Origin: Mycoplasmopsis columboralis
GTDB taxonomy: Bacteria > Bacillota_I > Bacilli_A > Mycoplasmatales > Metamycoplasmataceae
Assembly: GCF_900660675.1 (NCBI RefSeq)
Contig: NZ_LR215039.1
Location: 62,001 to 126,000 of the forward strand
Direction: 5' to 3'
DNA: 64,000 nt
Shown here: piece by piece, positions 33,379-45,292 of the stretch
How positions within the stretch are numbered: the first letter of the stretch is position 1
Layout: the number at the start of each line of letters is the position of its first letter
Notes under the pieces: model-generated
Databases searched by the model: none
What the model was told of the DNA's origin: nothing
What the model saw: the letters and a program-made list of their open reading frames with translations, nothing else
Position numbers and translations under genes: made by a program

Positions 33379-35259
33379 ATGGACAAAAATAATTTAGTTA
33401 TTGTGGAGTCGCCAAATAAAGTCGCTACAATTAAGAAATATTTAGGTGATAACTATGATGTTGTCGCTAGTGTTGGTCACATTATGAAAATGAAGACTTC
33501 TGGTCAATATTCATTAGGAATTAACCTAGAAACTTGAGAACCAGAATATTCATTAGATTCAAGTAAAAAAGAAGTTGCCAAAAAAATCAAAGAAGCTTTA
33601 AAAACCGCTTCAAATGTTTATATTGCAACTGACCCTGATCGTGAAGGTGAAGCTATTGGAGATCACTTAGTTAAGTATTTCAAATTAAGTGATAATTACT
33701 ACAGAATTAAATACAACGAAATTACCAAAGATGCTATTTTAAAAGCTATTAATAATCCTGAAAAACTTAATTTACCATTAATTGAAGCTCAAAAAGCCCG
33801 TCGTATGCTTGACCGTATTATCGGATTTAGATTAAGTTCATTGATGAAAAACAAAATCTATAACTCTCCAACAAACCCTAGTGCTGGTAGAGTCCAATCA
33901 ATAGCTTTAAAATTAGTGGTGGATCGCGAACGTGAAATTGAAAGTTTTATTCCTGAATACTATAGTAAATTAAAAGCTATTTTAACCAATGGTGATAGTG
34001 ATGCTAATTACATTAATGCTAACAATCCTTCTGATAAAAGAGATTGAATTTTTAAAGAAGAACTTTCGGTAATGCAAGAATATTTTGCACAAGCTCCAAA
34101 AGAAATTAAAGTTATAGATATTTCTCAAAGCGAAAGAAAAGTGTCTCAAGTTCAACCTTTTAAACAAGCTGTGTTATATCGTAGAAGTCCCTATTCTGCT
34201 CAATCTACACAATTTATAGCTCAAAAATTATATGAAGGTTATGGTGAAGGAGGGTTAATTAGTTACCCAAGAACCGACTCAACTCGTTTAAGTCAAAGTT
34301 TTGTTGATGCAGCTCAAAGTTATATTGCTTCAAAATGAGGTAAAGAATTTATCGCTGAAGAAATTAAAGGTTTTAGTGGTGATCAAGATGCCCACGAAGC
34401 AATTAGACCAACTGATGTAACTCTAACTCCTGAAAATGCAAAAGTTGTTTACCCACAAATGACCGAGCAAGAATATCGTGTATATAAATTAATTTACGAA
34501 ACAACATTACAAAGTTTAATTAAACAGCCAATAAGAATCAATACTTCATATTTATATGAAAATGGTGACTATAAATTTAAGAATAATTATTCAAAAGTAA
34601 AATTTATGGGTTATTATGTTGTAACGGGTGTGCCTGAAGATTTAAATGATCCAGAATATAAACTAAATGAAGTTTTACAAGTAAAAGAGTTTATTTTTGA
34701 AGATCATCAAACTAAACCAACCCCCCGTTATAATGAAGGATCATTAATTGAAGCTTTAGATACTATTAAAGTTGGTAGACCTTCAACTTTTGCGACAACA
34801 GTTAAAATTATTAAAGATCGTGAATATGTTCAAACAATTGATAACACTCTCAAACCAACTGAATTTGGTTTAATTATGCTTGATAAATTAATTACTTCTT
34901 TCCCTAAAATTATCAATGAATCTTATACTGCTTTTGTTGAAGAACAATTAGATGAAATTGCAGAAAATAAGCTCGAAAAAGATTTAGTTATGCAAGAATT
35001 TTGAGACAAGTTTACTGAAGAATTTGAACATGCAAAGCAAACTATGGAAACGGCAAAAATTGAGCTTGTAGAATTAGATGATCCGTGTCCTGAAGATCAA
35101 GGAATTTTAGTAGAAAGAAGAAATAAAAAAGGTCAGAAATTTGTTGCTTGCAAAAATTTCCCTGCCTGCAGATATACTAGAAGTATTCCTGGACAAAATA
35201 ACTTTAAATATAAGAGAAAAACAACCCAAACTGAAAACGATCAAGAAGCAGCCAAATAG
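33379..35259 (+). CDS. topA: DNA topoisomerase I (type IA)
   Basis: 626 aa. It relaxes negative supercoils by cutting one strand through a 5'-phosphotyrosine. The N-terminal Toprim domain has '[16 protein letters not shown]' and the acidic '[10 protein letters not shown]'. The active Tyr is in '[12 protein letters not shown]' (Tyr 296). 'HEAIRPTD' is also present. At the C-terminus only one zinc-ribbon remnant is seen (Cys 570, 591, 597), with Asp 573 where the second Cys should be. The protein is shorter than most TopA because the other C-terminal ribbons are absent. The -10 TAATAT is 7 nt from the ATG and there is no Shine-Dalgarno sequence, so the mRNA is likely leaderless. Confidence 0.95.
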
Positions 35260-35268
35260 GCTGTTTTT
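35249..35268 (+). terminator. Terminator overlapping the topA stop codon
   Basis: CAGCC/GGCTG stem with the TAG stop codon in its loop, followed by TTTTTG. The last codons of topA form half of the stem. Confidence 0.75.
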
Positions 35269-35337
35269 GTTGTCTTTAAACCATCTAAAAGAGTTAATGT
35301 GGTAAAATTTATTATGTAATAATAAAAGAGGAGATAT

Positions 35338-36357
35338 ATGAGGCTTTCTTTAATTTCTTTAGTTGGAGATTCAGAACGGGATGTAGATTGATTTTTACAG
35401 GATTTAGCAGAACAAGAAACTCAAGATTTTGAGGTTATTTTATGCATTGACAAAAATTCTGAAGCTAAAAAAATCTTGGATGTAATTTCAAAATACAAAA
35501 AGTTTTTCGGTAGTAGAGTTATTGCTATTTTTAATAGTAAAATGAATTCTTATCAACATAACTTAGTCAGTGCATTTAGAATTGCATCAGGAGATTATGT
35601 ATGTGTGCTAAATTCTGATTCAACAATCAAACGCCACTACATTAAACGAATAATTGATGTTGCAATTGAACACAATGTAGATATTTTGGAACTAAAACCT
35701 CGTTTAGTAGGTTCAATTAGATGAAAACCGCTTGCAAGAATTAATCTAAATGAGAATTTAGAAATAAGCAAGCACAAAGAAGTTGTCGCATATACTTACC
35801 CTTTTATTTTTAATAAAATCTTTAAAAAATCTCTTATTAAAAAGTTTGTTAAATATAAACCAATTAGTAATAATGACTCAAAATTATGTGTGGAAGTAAA
35901 TTACATGTTATTGTTAAGTGCTAAAACATATCGATATGTTGATAAGCGGATCATTCGTGAATATTATGGTGCTGACATTTGGTTAAATACTAAAAATGGT
36001 TTACAAAGCTTCGCTGAAGTTGAAAACTATATTAAATTGCAAAATTTAAAATTGCTTGAAGAAATTAAATATGCTAAGTATTACTATTTAAAAGTAGTGA
36101 TGTACGGTTTGTTAAATTCAACCACATTTATGTATCGTAATTTTAAATCAAAAGAAGAAATTGAGGAAAAACGAAGCGAATTGCTTGTTGAAAAACACGA
36201 AAAGGCCTTGGAAAAATTAGAATCTTCAACTGAATTTGATGCCTTTGAAAAATCGAATTTGTATATGATTAAATCTTCCCAAGAATCAGATTTTTTAAGA
36301 ACCCCTATATCTAAGTTGAAAAAAATAAGAACTAAAATTTTAAGTGAGTTAGAATAA
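35338..36357 (+). CDS. Family 2 (GT-A fold) glycosyltransferase
   Basis: 339 aa. The first 120 residues have the GT2 layout: 'SLISLVGDSERDVDWFL' at the N-terminus, a nucleotide-binding region ending in 'ASGDYVCVLNSDSTI', where SDS replaces the DxD metal motif, and 'HYIKRIIDVAIEHNVDILEL'. The C-terminal half is charged and helical, with no membrane segment, so it is cytosolic or peripheral. Sugar donor and acceptor cannot be read from the sequence. In wall-less mycoplasmas such enzymes make glycolipids or capsule polysaccharide. AGGAG precedes the ATG. The next gene begins one base after the stop. Confidence 0.7.
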
Positions 36358-36358
36358 A

Positions 36359-37009
36359 ATGTATGAAAATTCAGGCTTTTGAAGAAGATTTATTTCTAAC
36401 TTGCTTGATTTTTTAACCTCGTTAGGAGTTCTTGTTGGTGTGGTTTATTTTTTCTTACCTAAAAACAAAGAAGATTTTCAAAACAATCCCATTTATTTTT
36501 ATGGCACTATCTTAAGTGCAATTATATGAGTGATATTATACTTTTTCATCATTCCATATTTTTTTGAACAACAAACTATTTTTCAACGAATTTTTAAACT
36601 AAAAGTCATTCAAAAGAATCATACGAAGTTATCTTGAAAACAATTTATTATCCGAAATTTATTTGCTGGAGGTTTTTGAATTATTATTTTTACTTTTGTG
36701 ATGATTCTAATTCAAATTTCGGATTTTAATTTTGAGAATAATCAAACAGTAGAATTTGTGAGTTCGTTTAAAACCAAATTTGCACAAAGTTTTATATCTG
36801 CATTAATTTCTTATTGATTCTTATTTCAATTTATTAACAATGTCATGATTATTGTTAATAAAAAACGATTGAATTTAATTGATTACATCAGTAAAACTAG
36901 GGTGGTAATTGATAAATTTATTCCCCTTATAAATGAACAAGAAATCAAATTGATTCCCTATTATTCTGAATTACCAACTTTTGAATATTACAAAAACATA
37001 GAGAGGTAA
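36359..37009 (+). CDS. RDD family membrane protein
   Basis: 216 aa, several TGA-encoded Trp. 'FWRRFISNLLDFLTSLGVLVG' at the N-terminus, 'IFQRIFKLKVIQKNH' and 'SWKQFIIRNLF' match the pattern of RDD domains (RR..ID, GK..LGL.V, RN). Four hydrophobic segments follow: near 12-35, 47-70, 105-127 and 150-172. RDD proteins are small integral membrane proteins of unclear function, some linked to ion transport. The gene starts 1 bp after the glycosyltransferase and ends 3 bp before pcrA, so it is in the same transcript. Confidence 0.75.
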
Positions 37010-37012
37010 ATT

Positions 37013-39184
37013 ATGTTACTAAAAAAAAGTGATGTATTAAGCGATTTAAATGAATCTCAACGTTCAGCAGTTGAGTACTTTGATTCTCCCCTTAGAATCA
37101 TTGCGGGAGCAGGAAGTGGTAAAACTAAGGTTTTAACCCGTAAAGTTACCTATTTAATTAATGATTTAGGTATTTCAGCAAGTAATATTTTAGCGGTTAC
37201 TTTTACCAATAAAGCTTGCAATGAAATGAAAGAAAGAATTACAAAATATATTGAAAATGATAAAGATTTAAAAATTTTCACTTTTCACTCACTTTGTAGT
37301 TCGATTTTACGTAAACATATTAATTTATTAGGTTATCCTAATGATTTTCTTATTTTAGATGAAGTTGATAAAAATCAAGTTTTAGCCTCTTTATATAAAG
37401 CAAATGATATTTCGGTTCAAGAACTTAGTTATAGAAACATGATTCAATATATTAGTTGAGCTAAAAATCATTCATATGATATTTATCAGTTTGCTGAAGC
37501 GTTAAATTTAAAACTAGATGATCCAATTGTTCGAATTTATCAAGGATATTTAGATGAATTAGCTCTAAAGGGTGCTTTAGATTTTGATGATTTAATAATC
37601 ACCGCCAATAAATTATTAAGCGAACATAAATCAGTGGCTCAGTACTACCAAAAACAGTTTTCATATATTTTAATTGATGAGTTTCAAGATACCTCAAAAA
37701 TGCAATATGACATCATCAAAAGCATTGTAGGTCCAAATACACACCTAACAATTGTGGGAGATCCAGATCAAACAATCTACAACTGAAGAGGGGCTGATGT
37801 TAATTTAATTTTAGATTTTGAAAAAGAATATCCTAATTGCAAAACCATTGTTTTAGATTTAAATTATCGTTCAACTAAAAAAATTCTTGATGCCGCTAAC
37901 AAATTGATTCAGCATAATAAAATGCGTTTTAGTAAAAATTTAATTACTCCAAACGAAGAAGGAGTTGATATTGAGTTTTACCATGGATTTAATGTTGAAG
38001 CTGAAGCTAGATGAGTGGTTCAAAAAATTAATGAACTTAAAAAACAAAAAAATCAACTAAAAAATATTGCTATTTTATATCGTGCTAATTACTATTCTAG
38101 ACCTTTTGAAGAAGCTTTAATTCAAGAAAATATCAATCATAAAATATTCAATGGAGTTAAATTTTTCCAACGAAGTGAAATTAAAGATACAGTAGCTTTT
38201 TTAAGAGTTTTATTTGATGGTTCAGATATAGCTTTAGAAAGAATCATTAATGTACCTGCTCGTGGAATTGGAGAAATAACATTAAAAGATTTACGTGAAT
38301 ACGCACAAAGTCAAGGAAAAAGTCTTTACAAAACCTTAATTGAAGATATAAAAACTTTACCTGTACCTAAAAAACTTATCACTGAAAAATTGTTTCCGTT
38401 TTTAAAAACAATTATTGCAGGAAAGCAATTATTAGAAAAATTTAGCATTTCTAAAGTTCTTGATTGATTCTTAAAGCAAATTAAATACTATGAACATATT
38501 GAAAACAATAAAAATTTACGTGGTTCAGCATTAGACAATGTTAAAGAATTTATTGAATCAATTAAAAGTTGGGAACAAGCGCATCCTAATGGTACTTTAG
38601 GTGATTATTTAAATATGGTTGCTTTACTCTCAGCTACAGATGAAGGGGATAATGGAAATAATTATGTTTCTTTAATGACCATTCACTCTGCTAAAGGACT
38701 TGAATTTGATAATGTTTTTGTGGTTGGTTTAACCGAAGGAATATTCCCAAGTATTCGTGTAATTGATAATTCTGAAAAAGGACTCAGTTACTTAAATGCC
38801 ACCGATTCACCAATTGAAGAAGAAAGACGTTTAGCTTATGTTGCTATTACTAGAGCTAGAAAAAACCTTTTTATCAGCGATTCACGTGGATATTTAATAG
38901 GAACACAAATTCCGAAATCACCATCTCGTTTTATTAAAGAAATGGGAATTAATTTAGATGAAATTATCTTGTCTAAGAATTTTGAAAATTCATTAATCCA
39001 AACTGAAGAAGACAAGAAAAAACAAAACAAAGTAATTGTTGGTGATATTATCTCTCATATTACCTTTGGAGAAGGTGAGATTTTAGAAGTGAACGGAAAC
39101 GAAATTGTTGTTAGATTCGTAAAAGACAAAAAAGAAAAAACATTAAATAAGGATTACCCAGCAATTCGGGTAATATCAAGATAA
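37013..39184 (+). CDS. pcrA: ATP-dependent DNA helicase PcrA/UvrD
   Basis: 723 aa, full length. It is a superfamily 1A 3'-5' helicase for excision repair and removal of replication blocks. The motifs run in order: Q motif 'LNESQRSAV', Walker A GAGSGKT (32-38), 'TFTNKACNEMKER', 'LIDEFQDTSKMQ', 'VGDPDQTIYNWRGAD' (Trp = TGA), 'NYRST', 'MTIHSAKGLEFDNVFVVG' and 'EERRLAYVAITRAR'. A C-terminal beta region ('VGDIISHITFGEGEI') matches the PcrA Tudor-like domain that contacts RNA polymerase. GAGAGG lies before the ATG. The stop overlaps the next ATG by one base. Confidence 0.95.
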
Positions 39185-40809
39185 TGACAATCATTTTAAG
39201 CTTAGTATTTGGTTTTATTTTATTTATTTGCGGATCAGTTATTGCGTTATTGTTTGTCATTTTATATTATTTAAGATCTTTTTCAGGTGTTATTTTATTT
39301 AGAATTGACAATATCAATAAACGGGTTTTACGTTTATCTGACAAATATTTATTTATGTCAACAATTTTTGATTCTAAAAAGAATAAATTTAATACCTATA
39401 AATACATAACTATAGAAAGTTTTTTGAATTTTTTAAATGAGAAAACTTCTAAAAAACTTCAAAAGTACTTAAACTCAGAAACTCAATTTCAAAGTGATTT
39501 AGTTATTAGTTTTGATCAAATTAATACCAGTAGTAGTGAATTAAACTTAACCATTTTTGAAAAACTTATTTTAAAACTTGAAAAGATTTTAAATTACAAA
39601 ACAACATATGTTTTAAAAATTATTTCCAAAAATGATGGACATTTTCGTTGTTCAATTAGTTGACATCGTAATCGAGTTTATGCTCATGAAAATGTAAATT
39701 CACTAATTAAGCATCAAAAAAAGTTAAACACTTTTTTTCAAAAGAAAGTTGTTTTAGCTTTTGCTCTTAAACCCTATTTTTATATTAATGAAATCCAACC
39801 TCTTGAAATTATTTCAATTTACAAACATTTTGGAATTCCTTACAAAAAATCATACATTGATATTCGTGATGGATTTTTATATTTTGTTTTTGCTAAACGT
39901 GGACAATCTTCGTATTTAGAATTAGTTGAAAATGTAAAACAACTAAATAAAAACTTTCTTTTAACAAAGTATTTCATTGCTGGAACCATTTTTACAGAAG
40001 AAAATTCTTCTAAAATCCAGAACGATAGCGTTCAATTACTTGACAAAATTCGTTATTGTTTATTTAATATTTTAAATAACAGAGAACATAGTGATGAATA
40101 CATAAATGTTCATTCTTCAATTGTTTTGGAAGATAAATACAAAGAATTTGTTTACCATTATAATGAATACATTAAATTAAATACCAACGAAAACTTTGAT
40201 TTAAAAAGTTTTAAAATTAAAGTTTATAAAAGTCATAACGATTCAATTTTGTCAGTTAGAGAAATTGTACCTAAAAACTTCAATGTGCAATATTTAGAGT
40301 TTTTTAAAAAAGCACCTTATTTAAATTATTTATTTGAAAGCTCTTGATATGAAAATATTAAAAATACTTTAAATGAGAATTTGAACGCTAAAAAAGCAAT
40401 TGGATCAAACATGGTTAAAGTATCTCAAGAAGTATTCTTAAAATCAGAAATCACTGATTCAACTATTTCCCCAACTTACTTAGTTTATGCATACAAAAAT
40501 TTATTTGATTATGAAAAATTAAGAACTAAAATTGAAACAAATTATGGTTACAACATGCCTACTGCTTTATATGTAGATAAAATTGATAAACCTTTAATTA
40601 ACGTTATTAACTATACTAAATTAAAGGTTATTGTAATTGGTGAGGTCATTTCTAAACGCTTAAATGAAACAAGAGTGTTTTATGATTGTATCAATATTGT
40701 CAATTTAGCCAAAAAAAATGATATTCGAATAGTTTATGAAAATCCTAATTTGAATTTAGATCCTTTAATTGTTGAAAAAGCTCAAATCAAAGCTTATTTT
40801 CAAAAGTAA
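39184..40809 (+). CDS. Membrane-anchored conserved mycoplasma protein, possibly a decayed GGDEF-EAL protein
   Basis: 541 aa. One N-terminal membrane segment (about 3-30, 'LVFGFILFICGSVIALLFVIL') and a cytosolic body. I do not recognise it with certainty. Two regions recall cyclic-di-GMP enzymes without their catalytic residues. Around 225-295, 'RDGFLYFVFAKR' followed by 'FIAGTIFTEENS...LLDKIRYCLFN' follows the layout of a GGDEF domain after its GG[DE]EF loop. At the C-terminus, 'KVIVIGEVISKRL...INIVNLAKKNDIRIVYENPN' (to about 520) follows the end of an EAL domain. GGDEF, EAL and metal-binding acids are absent, so no enzyme activity is expected. It lies between pcrA (1-base overlap) and dnaE, and a terminator follows. 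Confidence 0.6.
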
Positions 40810-40829
40810 CTCCCTTTGGAGTTTTTTTT
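40808..40829 (+). terminator. Terminator after the pcrA operon
   Basis: AACTCC-CTTT-GGAGTT followed by T runs (8 T in total from 40822). It begins within the stop codon. Confidence 0.85.
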
Positions 40830-40882
40830 GTTGCTGAAAAGCAAAAGTTGTACTTTATAAGGGTAATAAAAATATAAAAAGG

Positions 40883-40895
40883 TAAAATATAAATT
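40883..40895 (+). promoter_or_regulatory. -10 box immediately before dnaE
   Basis: TAAAAT (40883-40888) ends 7 nt before the ATG at 40896, so transcription should start at or next to the start codon. No Shine-Dalgarno sequence lies close to the ATG. Confidence 0.45.
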
Positions 40896-43832
40896 ATGAA
40901 CAATCACATCATTTTGCACACTAATACTGAATATTCTTTTTTATCTTCAACCATTAAAATTAAAGAACTTTTTGAGTTAGTTTTAAAACACAAATTACCT
41001 TATTTAACACTCACTGATAAAGAAAACTTTTTTGCTTTACCGATGTTTTTGGATTTTGCAAAAACCCATTCATTAAAACTTATTGCCGGTATTGAATTAG
41101 ATTTAAGCGATAAAGCAACAGTTATGGTGTATGCTAAAAACTATGCTGGATATGTCTTTATTAACAATTTGATTTTAAAACGTTCTCAAAACATTGAGAT
41201 TTCTTTTAAGGAATTAGATAATGAAAATATTCTAATTGTAAATCATTATGAAAAAGGTTTTAGTAGCGATGCAATTCCAACAAAATTAACTAATTTTTAT
41301 TGAAATGCTAAAACTGCTCATGAAAGCATCCCGACAGTTTATGCACCAGTAAAAAGAGTTATTGCATCGCAAGAAAATGAAATTTTGACAATTTTAAGTA
41401 AAATAGCTCAAAAAGAAGAATCTTTAAATAATTACAATTCTTACTTTGACATTAATGAGTTTGCAAACGTGGATGATGCTGTTAAAGCGCAAATGCAAAA
41501 TTTTGTAAATTTAATTGAACCATTTGAAATATCAAGCGATATTAAATTAGCTTCTTTTGAAAATGCTAATTCATTATTAAAAGAAAAACTAAACCGTAAC
41601 AAATATTTTAAATTGATCAAAAGACACGGAAAAGATGTTGTAGATGAACGAATCAAATATGAATTAGATACAATTGAAAAACTTCAGTTTGTTAACTATT
41701 TTTTAGTTATTAAAGATGTTTTAGATTTTGCTCGTGACCAAAAAATTGAAGTAGGACCAGGAAGAGGTTCAGCTTCTGGATCTCTTATTGCTTTCTTGCT
41801 AGATATAACTAATGTCAATCCACTTGAATATGGCTTGTTATTTGAACGTTTTTTAAATGTGGCTCGGGTTTCGCTTCCTGATATTGACATTGACATTCAA
41901 GATGATCGTCGTAATGAGATTCTTGAATATATTGGTAAACGTTTTGGACATGATAATTGTGCTTTAATTTCAACCTTTCAAACCTTGGCTTTAAAATCTT
42001 CACTTCGTGATGTAGCCAGAGTGTTAGGGATACCACTTACTGATGTAGATAAAATAACTAGTTCATTAACTAAATTTGACACTTCATTAGAAGTTGCTTA
42101 TCAGAGAAACAGTAAATATAAAATGCTTGTTGACAAACATGAAAAATTACATCAATATGCATGCAAAATTGAAGGAATGCCTCGCCAAAGCGGTATTCAC
42201 GCAGCAGGGGTAATCATTAGCGATCGTCCTTTAACTGATGTTGTACCAGTTCGTCATTCTTCAGCTGCACTTAATCAAGTTGAATTTGAAATGAATAATT
42301 TAGAACAATATGGTTTGATTAAAATTGATTTTCTTGGACTTAAAAACTTAACTGTTATCAATCAAATTGAGCACCAAATCAAAGAAGAGTTTCGTTTTGA
42401 TTCAGTTATTGATTTGAATTTTAATCCTTTTAATGATTTAAAAACTTATGAACTAATTAACTCATTAAATACTGATGGAATTTTCCAGCTTGAATCTCCT
42501 GGTATGAAAGGGGTAATTAAACAAGTAAAAGTAGATACTTTCGAAGATATTTATGCTATCATTTCGCTCTATCGTCCTGGTCCAAAAGATTTTATTCCTG
42601 ATTATGCTAATGTAAAAATGAAAGCAAAAACTGTTGATAAAATTCACCCTATTTATGATTTAATTGTAGCTCCAACACACGGAATTATTGTTTATCAAGA
42701 GCAAATTATGCAAATAGCTCAACAAGTAGCTAAAATGAGTTTTATTGAAGCTGATTTACTTAGACGAGCTATTTCTAAAAAGAATGCTCAAGATTTAAAT
42801 ACCTACTCAAGTATTTTTTACCAAAGAGGACAAGAAAATAATATTCCCTTTGATGTTCTACAGGCAATTTATGAGCAAATTCTCAAATTTGCTTCATATG
42901 GATTTAATAAAGCTCATGCTGTTGCGTATTCATTTATCACTTATAAGTTAGCTTTTTATAAAGCTCGCTATCCAGAGATTTTTTATAAAGTTATTATTGA
43001 TAATGCCACCGGAGATGTGAGTACAATTAAAAATTTTGCTTTAAAAGCTTCACAACAAAATATCATTATTCATTCTCCAGATATAAATCATGCTTTATTT
43101 AAAAGTGAAATTATTTGAAAAAATCAAGATACTGAAAAATCTCAAATTTATCTTCCGGTCTTAATGATTAAAGGAATTGGTCCTTCAGCGGTATCAAAAA
43201 TTGCTGAAGAAATTGCTCGTGGTGGTAAATTAGATAACTTTTATACTGGTGCGTTACGACTAAAAGTAGCTGGAGTTGGAGATTCAGTTATTGAAACACT
43301 AATTAAAGCAAATGCTTTTAGAAGTTTTGGTAATGTTATTGAATTAATTAATGCTTTGCCAACAGTTAATAACGGAGCTGAAATGTTTAAAAAGCTTTAT
43401 GACAAATCAGATGAATCTTTAGCAGATAAATTACGAAAATTTATTAGCGATACTGGTTTTAATGCTAAGAAAATTACTGCATTTCCAATGGATTTAGCAA
43501 TTGAAATTAAGTTAGAAAAAGATCTTTTGGGAGCAGTTTACAATGCTTACCCAACTAAAAAATATGAGCAAAGCAAAAAACTTGAGCACTTAAGCGAAAA
43601 TCAACACCATTTCTTTTATGTCTTTTTAGAAAGTGTTAAGAAAAATTTAAAAGGACAATTAATTGCGAAAATATCTGATTCTTCAACATCAGTATCGGCA
43701 TTTGTTTTTGATAATGAAGCCAAAGATTTAATTAATTATCCTGAACCTAGAGTTATTTTAGTTGGTTTATCCCTTTCGTCTAAAGGATATTACTCAATTA
43801 AAAGTTGAGAGGAAGTAAAAGATGAAAAATAA
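40896..43832 (+). CDS. dnaE: DNA polymerase III alpha subunit, DnaE type
   Basis: 978 aa. The N-terminal PHP domain is present but its first metal motif reads HTNTEYS instead of HxHxxxS, so PHP proofreading is probably lost. The polymerase core has 'VGPGRGSASGSLIAFLL' and the catalytic 'PDIDIDIQDDRR' (Asp 329, 331, 333), then 'GMPRQSGIHAAGVII', 'DGIFQLESPGMKG', 'YRPGPKDFIPDY' and 'FNKAHAVAYSFITYKLAFYKA'. Fingers and a tandem HhH region follow ('IKGIGPSAVSKIAEEI'). Unlike PolC it carries no inserted DnaQ exonuclease. In low-GC Gram-positives DnaE extends primers before PolC takes over. Its end overlaps the exonuclease gene by 11 bp. Confidence 0.95.
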
Positions 43833-44706
43833 AGAAATTATGCTCTTAATTGATGGAAATTATTTAATGTTTCAATCTTTTTATGCCACTTATAGAGGCG
43901 ATATAAATGCAATTATGCGTTCTTCTAAAGGAGTACCAACTAATGCGGTGAATTTATTTTTACTTCAATTAGTTAAATTGATTCGCTTTTATGAACCGCA
44001 ATATTTATTTGTTGCTTTTGATGCCAAAAGCAAAACCAAGCGTCATTTAGTTTATAGTGACTATAAAGCAAATCGAATTAAAGCACCAGTGGAAATTTTT
44101 GAGCAATTTAATTTAATCAAACAACTTTTAAGTTTATTAAATATTGCGCACAATGAAATTGATGGAGCTGAAGCAGATGACTTAATTGCTACTGCTTCAG
44201 TAAAATACAATGATGAAAATTTGGAAAAATTAATTTTTTCACGGGATAAAGATTTATTGCAACTAGTAAGTGAATCTACAAGTGTTATTGAAAAAGATTC
44301 AGATAATGATTATCAATTAATTACCCATGAAAATTTTTATGACATCTACGGAATTACTCCCCAACAAATAGTTGACTTCAAAGGTTTAAAAGGAGATCCG
44401 AGTGACAATCTCCCTGGTATTAAAGGTATTGGTGATAAAACAGCGATTAAATTATTAAATGAATATCAATCTTTTGAAAACATTTACGAAAATATCAATT
44501 TACTAAGTAAGTCAATACAAAATAAATTAATAGAATCCAAAGAACAAGGTTATATGTGTTATCAATTAGCTAAATTAAATACTAATGTTGAAGAATTTAC
44601 CTATTCAAAAGAGGAATTGCTTTTGAACATAAATTACCAACAAGCTGAAAAACTTCTTAACGAATTAGAGTTAAATGTAGCTAAAAGATACTTAAGAGAA
44701 ATATAA
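43822..44706 (+). CDS. 5'-3' exonuclease (PolA N-terminal domain, stand-alone)
   Basis: 294 aa, corresponding only to the 5' nuclease domain of DNA polymerase I. Metal-binding acids are visible in 'LLIDGNYLMFQSFYA', 'VAFDAKSKTKRHLVYSDYKANR', 'DGAEADDLIAT', 'FSRDKDLLQLV' and 'FKGLKGDPSDNLPGIKGIGDKTAIKLL', the last being the H3TH motif. It removes RNA primers and 5' flaps in lagging-strand and repair synthesis. No polymerase domain is attached, as in many mycoplasmas. It overlaps dnaE by 11 bp and is followed without spacing by coaE. Confidence 0.93.
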   Translation: MKNKEIMLLIDGNYLMFQSFYATYRGDINAIMRSSKGVPTNAVNLFLLQLVKLIRFYEPQYLFVAFDAKSKTKRHLVYSDYKANRIKAPVEIFEQFNLIKQLLSLLNIAHNEIDGAEADDLIATASVKYNDENLEKLIFSRDKDLLQLVSESTSVIEKDSDNDYQLITHENFYDIYGITPQQIVDFKGLKGDPSDNLPGIKGIGDKTAIKLLNEYQSFENIYENINLLSKSIQNKLIESKEQGYMCYQLAKLNTNVEEFTYSKEELLLNINYQQAEKLLNELELNVAKRYLREI

Positions 44707-45264
44707 ATGATTATTGTTACTGGTTTAATATCTTCAGGAAAAAGTACTTTATTATCAAAGTTAAATACTTTAGGTTTTCGAGTGTTTAATGCTGATGTGT
44801 TTGTTCAAAATTTATATCATGATCGCGATTTTGTGAATGAGATAAACAATTCAAAATGAAATTTTTTAATAGAAAATTCTTCGGTATCAAAAACTAAAAT
44901 TTTGAATTTATTAAATAATAATTATCAAGATTTTAAAGTTTTTGAAGAACTTGTGCACTTGAAAGTGTTTAAACATTTGCAAGATAACGAATATGATTAT
45001 GCAGAAATTCCTGTGCTAAAAAATTCTCAAGTCCCATTTTGATCTTTGGCTGAGCAAATTATTGTTTTAAATTTAAAAAAACCAATTCGGATTGCTTACG
45101 CTTTAAAACGCGGAATGGATTTAGGAAGATTTAATCAATTAGACACCATAAATACACTTGAATTTTTACGTCAATTACCTTTTAAGTCCATTAAACAAAT
45201 ATGATTAAGTTCATCAGAAGAAATTAGTGATTTTTTAGCAAAATTACAACCAAAGAATAGTTAA
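44707..45264 (+). CDS. coaE: Dephospho-CoA kinase
   Basis: 185 aa. It catalyses the last step of CoA synthesis (dephospho-CoA + ATP). The P-loop reads 'VTGLISSGKST' at residues 4-14. The next segment 'FRVFNADVFVQNLY' holds the Asp of the 'DAD' motif, and 'DYAEIPVL' corresponds to the 'vvdvPLLFE' strand. 'KPIRIAYALKRGM' fits the lid helix region with 'R...R'. The protein is a little short and diverged, but position and motifs agree. The ATG follows the exonuclease stop directly. CoA feeds the PDH complex coded further down. Confidence 0.8.
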
Positions 45265-45292
45265 TTTTAACAACTATTTTCTTGGTTTTTTT
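45250..45292 (+). terminator. Terminator after coaE
   Basis: CCAAAGAATAGTT pairs with AACTATTTTCTTGG with one bulge and is followed by 7 T. The stem overlaps the coaE stop codon. Confidence 0.75.
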
